The translations under genes and the position numbers were made by a program. Shown piece after piece: positions 16,243 through 20,818 of a stretch of 20,818 nt of DNA. The notes under the pieces were generated by a model that made no database searches, was not told the origin of the DNA, and worked only from the letters and a program-made list of their open reading frames with translations. The DNA is from JBILVQ01 sp044370375 (GTDB lineage Bacteria; Bacteroidota; Bacteroidia; UBA4408): the NCBI GenBank assembly GCA_044370375.1, contig JBILVQ010000029.1, forward strand, positions 1 through 20,818, given 5' to 3'. Each line of letters starts with the position of its first letter. Positions within the stretch are counted from its first letter, which is position 1.

Positions 16243-17288
16243 GATTGAAAGATAATTTTCTTTTCTGTTTTTCTTTCCTCCCAAAAACCAATTCTTACCG
16301 GCTTTTCAAAAGTTGTGAGTAAAAGCGAACCTGCCATTTTTTCAAAATCATTCACATGATGTTCATGAACACTGATTAGCAAACCACCTGATGTTTGGGG
16401 ATCGCAAAAAAGCAAAAAATCCAAATCTGCCATTCCCTCAACTTCTGCCGCATAAGCATTATAATTGCGGGTGGTAATATCCGGATAAACAAATTGCGCA
16501 GCTAGCTTTTGTGCTGATGCAAGAACAGGAAGATTCGCCTTATGAACCCTAGCGCTGCATCCCGAAGCATTCGCCATTTCCATCAGGTGACCCACAAGGC
16601 CAAAACCTGTTACATCCGTCATGGCACTCAAATATCCTGATGCAGCAAAATGGCTTCCTGCCTTATTGAGCGTGGTCATACAAGTTAACATTTCCAGGTA
16701 TTCCTCAGCATTAAGTAATTCTCTTTTCAGAGCAGCAGATAAAATTCCCAGCCCAAGCGATTTTGTTAAATAAAGCACATCACCTGCCTTGGAACCGCTG
16801 TTAAAAATCACTTCATTTTTTTTGGCCATTCCATTAACCACAAGGCCAAATATTGGATCAGACGACTCAATGGAATGTCCTCCTGCTAGCGGAATACCGG
16901 CACTTTCGCAAATATCATAGGCCCCTGCCATTACCTGTTTGGCAACTTCCACAGGAATTTTATCCAAGGGCCATCCTAAAATGCCAAGGGCAAAAATGGG
17001 GCTTCCTCCCATGGCATAAATATCACTCAGTGCATTTGCAGCTGCAATCCTTCCAAAATCAAAGGCATCATTTACAACCGGTAAAAAAAAATCGGTAGTA
17101 GAAATTAGGCAGTCTCCGTTTAGCAGATCATATACGGCAGCATCTTCATTATTGGTAGGTCCGGCCAATAACCTGCTGGTTGCAGTTGTTGGTGTGTTGG
17201 CAAGGATATGTTGCAATACATCAGGAGCTATTTTGCATCCACATCCGGAGCCTTTAGAAAAAGTGAGGAGTTTAACAGGTTCTTCCAT
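16239..17288 (-). CDS. selD: Selenide, water dikinase (selenophosphate synthetase)
   Basis: 349 residues, full length. Converts selenide and ATP to selenophosphate, AMP and phosphate, giving the selenium donor for tRNA selenouridine and, where present, selenocysteine. The N-terminal catalytic loop SKGSGCGCKIAP has Cys16 at the position of E. coli Cys17, plus Cys18 and Lys19. The codon for Cys16 is TGT, so this is the cysteine form and not a selenoprotein. Metal/ATP-site motifs follow: NNEDAAVYD, STTDFFLPVV, AAANALSDIYAMGG and AGGHSIESSDPIFGL. A late FCDPQTSGGLL is also diagnostic. The start lies one base after the selU stop codon, in the same transcript as its natural partner. Confidence 0.96.
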   Translation of the reverse strand: MEEPVKLLTFSKGSGCGCKIAPDVLQHILANTPTTATSRLLAGPTNNEDAAVYDLLNGDCLISTTDFFLPVVNDAFDFGRIAAANALSDIYAMGGSPIFALGILGWPLDKIPVEVAKQVMAGAYDICESAGIPLAGGHSIESSDPIFGLVVNGMAKKNEVIFNSGSKAGDVLYLTKSLGLGILSAALKRELLNAEEYLEMLTCMTTLNKAGSHFAASGYLSAMTDVTGFGLVGHLMEMANASGCSARVHKANLPVLASAQKLAAQFVYPDITTRNYNAYAAEVEGMADLDFLLFCDPQTSGGLLISVHEHHVNDFEKMAGSLLLTTFEKPVRIGFWEERKTEKKIIFQS

Positions 17289-17289
17289 A

Positions 17290-18312
17290 CTATTTTTGAA
17301 GTAATTGAATCATCCTCTTTGCTATGCTTTTGGGTTCAAGTTTTTCGAAAGAAAGGTCTGTAACGGTATCGGCAAATCTAAGGGAACTGCTGTAAAGGTA
17401 ATTTTCATCGTAATAAACCAGAAGAATCTTTATCCAATCTTCGAAATTACCCGAAATCAAAGCATCAGTAGCTTGTCGGGTCCTTAAATCACCCAGTTTC
17501 TTCTTCAGTTTCAGGGTACATTCAAGAAGTGTATCGACAGGAAATGAACAGTAATTGTTTTTTATTTCTTGGATTCTTTCCTCCTCCGGCAAAATCACTT
17601 CAATAACTTGCGCAGTGCGCATTTGACTATAAAAAGCGTCAGGAATTTTCACTTTACCAATCATTCTGCTTTCATTTTCTACCCAAACCCTATTGCTTCC
17701 GGTGGCTTTGTAAATTTCAAGGGCCAATAAGTTTTCAAACTGCTCGTAGCCGGGTTGAGGCGCTTCACCCAATCCACCAAAGGCTGAACCTTTGTGGCAG
17801 GCAAGTGCCTCGAGGTCGATAATCGTTTCCCCAATCAACGACAACTCTTTTAATATTTTGGTTTTCCCGCTACCGGTCATTCCTCCTAAAACCCAAATCG
17901 GCAAAGGCTGTTCCAACAATTCAAAAGTTTTATTACGATAGGCTTTGTATCCGCCCTTTAGAAGAAATACTTTTATATCGGCAGTTTCAAAAAGGAACGA
18001 CATAATGTTACTTCTCAAACCTCCTCTCCAGCAATACATAACAACTTTCTTATCAGGAAACATAGAAATTGCCTCCTTCAAATAAGCAGAGAATTTTGGA
18101 CCAATTATTTCGTAACCTTTCAACACCGCTGCTGATCTGCCTTCTTGTTTAAAGGTTGTTCCAATAATAGCGCGCTCCTCATTGTTCATCAGCGGAAATG
18201 AAATAGCTCCCGGAAAGCTGGCATGAGCAAACTCAATCGGACTGCGCACATCTACCACCGGGTACTTTGCTGAAAGCTCCAAAAACCGGTCTATGGTAAT
18301 GATTTCAGGCAT
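17290..18312 (-). CDS. selU (mnmH): tRNA 2-selenouridine synthase
   Basis: 340 residues from ATG 18312; a GTG codon immediately upstream (18315) could add one residue. Replaces sulfur with selenium at the 2-thiouridine wobble base of tRNA-Lys, -Glu and -Gln, using selenophosphate and passing through a geranylated intermediate in E. coli. An N-terminal rhodanese domain (VVDVRSPIEFAHASFPGA, then YCWRGGLRS with Cys94) precedes a P-loop domain, GMTGSGKT (144-151). WVENESRMIGKVKIP (210-224) and the short C-terminal helical region are family features. Everything needed is present and length is normal. It sits between recF and selD with gaps of 4 and 1 bases. selA and selB are not seen in this window, so selenocysteine use cannot be judged. 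Confidence 0.95.
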   Translation of the reverse strand: MPEIITIDRFLELSAKYPVVDVRSPIEFAHASFPGAISFPLMNNEERAIIGTTFKQEGRSAAVLKGYEIIGPKFSAYLKEAISMFPDKKVVMYCWRGGLRSNIMSFLFETADIKVFLLKGGYKAYRNKTFELLEQPLPIWVLGGMTGSGKTKILKELSLIGETIIDLEALACHKGSAFGGLGEAPQPGYEQFENLLALEIYKATGSNRVWVENESRMIGKVKIPDAFYSQMRTAQVIEVILPEEERIQEIKNNYCSFPVDTLLECTLKLKKKLGDLRTRQATDALISGNFEDWIKILLVYYDENYLYSSSLRFADTVTDLSFEKLEPKSIAKRMIQLLQK

Positions 18313-18316
18313 CACA

Positions 18317-19429
18317 CTAAATGGAAACCTCCATTAAAACTCCCTGAACAGGTTGAAATTCCTTAACCCGAAAACCTTTTTGCGATAGAATTTTTCCAAT
18401 CCGATGCTGATGGGTATCGGTAATAAAAACCTGACCGAACCTTTCTTCACCAACCATTTCAAGTAAACGTGTAAGTCTTCCTTCATCCAGCTTATCATAA
18501 ATGTCATCAAGCAACAAAAGGGGCTTTACTTTTTTTTGTTTGAAAACAAACTCATATTGTGCCAGCTTAAGCGAAAGCAACAAGGATTTCTGTTGCCCTT
18601 GAGATGCAAATTTTTTTGCGGAATGTCCATTGATTAAAAACTCCAAATCATCCTTATGAACCCCAACAGTGGTAAACTGAGCTTGTAAATCTCGGTCTAT
18701 GGCCTCTTTTAATAATTGATGAAAACCGGATTCAACCCATTTTGTCTGGTAAATCATTTCCACCTTTTCTTCTCCGCCCGACAAAAAATGATAAAGATCA
18801 TTGAAAAATTCATTGAAAGATCCAAATAGCTCTTTCCGCTTTAGGTATAAATAATGACCGGCTTTAACCAATTGTTCATCATAAATATCAATGGCCGTTT
18901 GATCAAAATACCTTCTTTCAGCAAAAGACTTTAGCAAAGTATTTCTTTGCTGCAAAACTCTATTGTAGGCAAGTAACTCGTCCAGATAGACCTTATCGTA
19001 TTGAGCAATGATACCATCAAGAAATTTTCTTCGCAACTCACTTCCTCCCCTGATTAGCTCATGGTCTTCGGGCGATACAATTACCAGTGGAATGGTTCCA
19101 ATATGATCACTCAGCCTTTCGTATTCTTTTTTGTTGATGCGGAAACTCTTCTTTTCTCCGCGCTTCAAGCCACAATAAACCTCATGAGGCATCCCCTCCT
19201 GATCCAGGTATTTACCTTGAATTAGAAAAAAAGGCTCCTCTCCTCGGATATTTTGTGTGTCAATGGCATTAAAAAAACTCTTGCAAAAAGACAAATAATA
19301 AATTGCATCAAGCAAATTGGTTTTTCCAACCCCGTTATTCCCTGCTATGCAGTTGAATTTTTCAGAAAACACGACATTCGCCTCACGGTAATTCTTAAAA
19401 TCAACAAGATTTAATTGTTCAATCCGCAT
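18317..19429 (-). CDS. recF: DNA replication and repair protein RecF
   Basis: 370 residues from ATG 19429 (MRIEQLNLVDFKNY, the usual RecF N-terminus). A TTG three codons upstream (19438) lies inside the putative -7 box and is unlikely. RecF is an SMC-like ATPase that helps load RecA at gapped DNA through RecO/RecR. Walker A is GNNGVGKT (30-37), the ABC-type signature is the ASQGQQKSLLLSLKLAQ segment, and Walker B is LLLLDDIYDKLD near the C-terminus. Intact and of normal length. It is the first gene of the operon continuing into selU, and divergent from the TPR-ribH unit. recF next to a TPR gene and ribH is, as I recall, a frequent order in Flavobacteriia. Confidence 0.95.
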   Translation of the reverse strand: MRIEQLNLVDFKNYREANVVFSEKFNCIAGNNGVGKTNLLDAIYYLSFCKSFFNAIDTQNIRGEEPFFLIQGKYLDQEGMPHEVYCGLKRGEKKSFRINKKEYERLSDHIGTIPLVIVSPEDHELIRGGSELRRKFLDGIIAQYDKVYLDELLAYNRVLQQRNTLLKSFAERRYFDQTAIDIYDEQLVKAGHYLYLKRKELFGSFNEFFNDLYHFLSGGEEKVEMIYQTKWVESGFHQLLKEAIDRDLQAQFTTVGVHKDDLEFLINGHSAKKFASQGQQKSLLLSLKLAQYEFVFKQKKVKPLLLLDDIYDKLDEGRLTRLLEMVGEERFGQVFITDTHQHRIGKILSQKGFRVKEFQPVQGVLMEVSI

Positions 19430-19435
19430 AAGGGT

Positions 19436-19443
19436 CAAAAGTA
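19436..19443 (-). promoter_or_regulatory. -7 box of the recF-selU-selD operon
   Basis: TACTTTTG on the minus strand matches TAnnTTTG and ends 6 bases before ATG 19429. No TTG is found at the expected -33 distance. Initiation about 7 bases downstream would place the first transcribed base at or next to the start codon. Confidence 0.4.
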
Positions 19444-19636
19444 AAAAAAGAAAAGGGTTATAGTTGATGAATGCCGATTATTTGTCTTGACTGTCGACAT
19501 AATGAAGAATGAATGAAGAAGGCTTGTTGCCGAATCCAAAACCCGATCCTGAAAGATTGTTTTAAGAAGTAATGCTCCTCTTGAGATTCAAATTACAGGG
19601 TAGAGAGAAGCTGATAAAAACCAAACGCAAGTGCAA

Positions 19637-19667
19637 ATATTTGAATATCAGTATTTTATATTTGAAT
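19637..19667. repeat. Pair of 10-bp direct repeats upstream of the TPR-ribH promoter
   Basis: ATATTTGAAT occurs at 19637-19646 and again at 19658-19667. The start-to-start distance is 21 bases, two helical turns, so a protein dimer could read both copies on one face of the DNA. The second copy ends 9 bases before the putative -33 TTG. AT-rich sequence makes chance repetition possible. Confidence 0.35.
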
Positions 19668-19676
19668 TGATGGAAT

Positions 19677-19708
19677 TTGCTCCTTTTCAATAAAAAAAAC
19701 TAATTTTG
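19677..19708 (+). promoter_or_regulatory. Bacteroidota-type promoter of the TPR-ribH operon
   Basis: TTG (19677-19679) is followed after 21 bases by TAATTTTG (19701-19708), matching the -33/-7 consensus. The expected start near 19715 gives an A-rich leader of about 25 bases without a Shine-Dalgarno sequence, normal for this phylum. Confidence 0.6.
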
Positions 19709-19740
19709 CGGTTCTTTAAAAACCAGAACTTTAAATTAAA

Positions 19741-20421
19741 ATGGCAGAGGAGAAAGAAGATATTCTTGTTGATGTGAAGGAAGCATATTCCAAAACAGAG
19801 CACTACCTTGAACAAAACAAACGTAGTCTTGCAATTATTTTAGGAGCTGTAGTGGTTCTTATTGCCGGCTATTTTGTTTGGCAGAAATTATTTGTTGCCC
19901 CACAGGAGCAAGAAGCCCGCAGTGAAATGTTCATGGCGGAAAAATATTTTGAGAAAGATTCTCTTGATAAAGCCATCAATGGCGATGGAAAGGCGAAAGG
20001 GTTCAAATACATTATTGAAGAATATTCTATTACCAAATCTGCCAATCTTGCTCATTATTACTTAGGAATATCCTATTTGAGAAAGGGCAAATTTGAAGAG
20101 GCTGTAAAAGAATTAAAGGAGTTTGAAACAGATGACGAAATTCTTGGCCCAATTGCTATTGGTGCAATGGGAGATGCCTATATGGAAATGGATAAAAAAG
20201 ACGATGCTGTTTCTCATTATCTGAAAGCGGCCAAAGAAGACAACAATAAATTTACTGCTCCTATCTACTTGATGAAAGCAGCAGTGGCTTACGAAGAATT
20301 GAAGAATTTTGAAAACGCCATCAAAATTTACGAGCAAATTAAAGCTGATTATTCCGACAGCCCCGAAGGACGCGACATTGATCGTTTTCTTGAAAGAGCC
20401 AAAGCTTTAAGCGGAAAATAA
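19741..20421 (+). CDS. Membrane-anchored tetratricopeptide repeat protein
   Basis: 226 residues. A short charged N-terminus (1-28) is followed by one hydrophobic helix (~29-47, AIILGAVVVLIAGYFVW), so the protein is a bitopic inner-membrane protein with an exported C-terminal part by the positive-inside pattern (KR before the helix). Residues ~84-220 hold about three to four TPR units, e.g. ANLAHYYLGISYLRKGKFEEAVKEL, GAMGDAYMEMDKKDDAVSHYLKA and YEELKNFENAIKIYEQI. The layout resembles YfgM-type proteins, which work with the Sec/BepA envelope-folding machinery in E. coli, but direct orthology is not claimed. Three bases separate it from ribH, so they share a transcript. Role unknown beyond protein-protein interaction. 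Confidence 0.82.
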   Translation: MAEEKEDILVDVKEAYSKTEHYLEQNKRSLAIILGAVVVLIAGYFVWQKLFVAPQEQEARSEMFMAEKYFEKDSLDKAINGDGKAKGFKYIIEEYSITKSANLAHYYLGISYLRKGKFEEAVKELKEFETDDEILGPIAIGAMGDAYMEMDKKDDAVSHYLKAAKEDNNKFTAPIYLMKAAVAYEELKNFENAIKIYEQIKADYSDSPEGRDIDRFLERAKALSGK

Positions 20422-20424
20422 ACA

Positions 20425-20818
20425 ATGTCCAGTTCCGATAAAAACCTGTCAGATTTTTCTACAGGCTTTCCGGTACCCAATGCCAAAGACATGATCTTTG
20501 GCATTGTTGTTTCTGAATGGAATTTTCCAATCACAGGAGCATTATTGGAGGGTTGTAAGAAAACCCTTTTGGACCATGGTGCCAATCCTGACAATATTCT
20601 TGTTACTTATGTGCCGGGTAGCTTTGAACTTCCTCTTGGAGCAAAGTGGGCGCTTGAAAAAAACAAATTGGATGCAGTAATTTGCCTGGGATGTGTTATT
20701 CAAGGCGAAACCAGACATTTTGATTTTATTTGTGAGGCTGTGGCCCAAGGCATCATGAATCTCAACCTGGAGTGGGGAAAACCAGTTGTTTTTGGCGTTT
20801 TAACCCCCGAAAACATGC
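20425..20818 (+). CDS. ribH: 6,7-dimethyl-8-ribityllumazine synthase (3' end outside window)
   Basis: 131 codons are visible from ATG 20425 before the window ends. The enzyme joins 5-amino-6-ribitylaminouracil and 3,4-dihydroxy-2-butanone 4-phosphate, the penultimate step of riboflavin synthesis, usually as a 60-mer or decamer. Diagnostic segments: VVSEWNFPITGALLEG with Trp32-Asn33, VPGSFELPLGAKWALE (63-78), DAVICLGCVIQGETRHFD (83-100) with the phosphate-binding Gly-Glu-Thr and catalytic His98, and VVFGVLTPEN at the edge. About 25-30 residues are missing. No riboswitch is expected or seen, because the gene is downstream of the TPR gene in the same operon. Confidence 0.96.
   Translation, partial: MSSSDKNLSDFSTGFPVPNAKDMIFGIVVSEWNFPITGALLEGCKKTLLDHGANPDNILVTYVPGSFELPLGAKWALEKNKLDAVICLGCVIQGETRHFDFICEAVAQGIMNLNLEWGKPVVFGVLTPENM

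Larger units (their letters stand above)
19430..19740. other. Divergent intergenic region between recF and the TPR gene
   Basis: This 311-base region carries outward promoters at its two ends (19436-19443 minus, 19677-19708 plus) and the 10-bp direct repeat at 19637-19667. I found no convincing coding frame, tRNA, terminator hairpin or transposon end. The middle (about 19480-19620) contains only loose ATGAAGAATGAATGAAGAA-type simple repetition. Confidence 0.6.

Noticed and set aside
16243..16284. TTG start of the acyltransferase-3 gene overlapping selD by 46 bases
   Set aside because: GTG 16242 forms a GTGA overlap with the selD stop and leaves all conserved residues intact.
17230..17250. 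SelD as a selenoprotein with an in-frame TGA
   Set aside because: The catalytic position is encoded by TGT (Cys), so no recoding is needed.
1..20818. Mobile elements, defence islands or CRISPR
   Set aside because: No transposase, integrase, restriction, toxin-antitoxin or repeat-spacer structure seen on either strand; the window reads as core chromosome plus an envelope-glycan cluster.

Overview
The window looks like a chromosomal segment of a Bacteroidota bacterium (Flavobacteriia/Sphingobacteriia-like). Four things support this: a giant secreted protein with a type IX secretion (T9SS) C-terminal sorting domain; tandem-domain UspA proteins; promoter-like TAnnTTTG boxes, some with a TTG about 19-21 bases upstream, typical of the Bacteroidota sigma factor; and start codons preceded by A-rich leaders instead of Shine-Dalgarno sequences. 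The recF / TPR / ribH neighbourhood also fits my recollection of this phylum. I see no rRNA, tRNA, CRISPR array, insertion sequence, integrase or phage gene. The sequence is moderately AT-rich with no obvious island of different composition.

Layout. (1) 1-3909 (+): 3' part of a very large beta-strand-repeat surface protein, followed by a perfect 19-bp hairpin terminator. (2) 4007-4708 (+): a DUF1801 protein fused to a Cys/His-cluster and helix-hairpin-helix module. (3) 4900-6689 (-): two paralogous UspA-type stress proteins. (4) 6776-10474 (+): nucleoside phosphorylase, SirB1-like protein, and a WbpM/FlaA1/CapD-type nucleotide-sugar dehydratase/epimerase. (5) 10482-10910 (-): type II 3-dehydroquinase (aroQ). 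(6) 11085-15235 (+): two paralogous SGNH hydrolases and an MBOAT O-acyltransferase in a tight three-gene operon. (7) 15232-19429 (-): recF, selU/mnmH, selD and an acyltransferase-3 family membrane protein, almost without gaps. (8) 19741-end (+): membrane-anchored TPR protein and the 5' part of ribH.

How the genes fit together. selD and selU form a self-contained pair: SelD makes selenophosphate and SelU uses it to place 2-selenouridine in tRNA wobble positions. The MBOAT plus two SGNH proteins form a complete-looking envelope O-acetylation module. Its make-up (one membrane acyl-transporter, two periplasmic serine-type SGNH enzymes) recalls both alginate/cellulose acetylation systems and the peptidoglycan PatA/PatB/Ape1 clusters of Gram-negatives; the sequence alone does not decide the substrate. 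An unrelated acyltransferase-3 gene lies tail-to-tail with it, and a nucleotide-sugar enzyme lies nearby, so 8.5-16.2 kb is enriched for surface-glycan functions.

The most interesting items are the duplicated SGNH proteins with a roughly 210-residue insert in the middle of the catalytic domain, the coupling of recF with selenouridine genes, and the DUF1801-Cys cluster-HhH fusion. None of these alone proves a new system.
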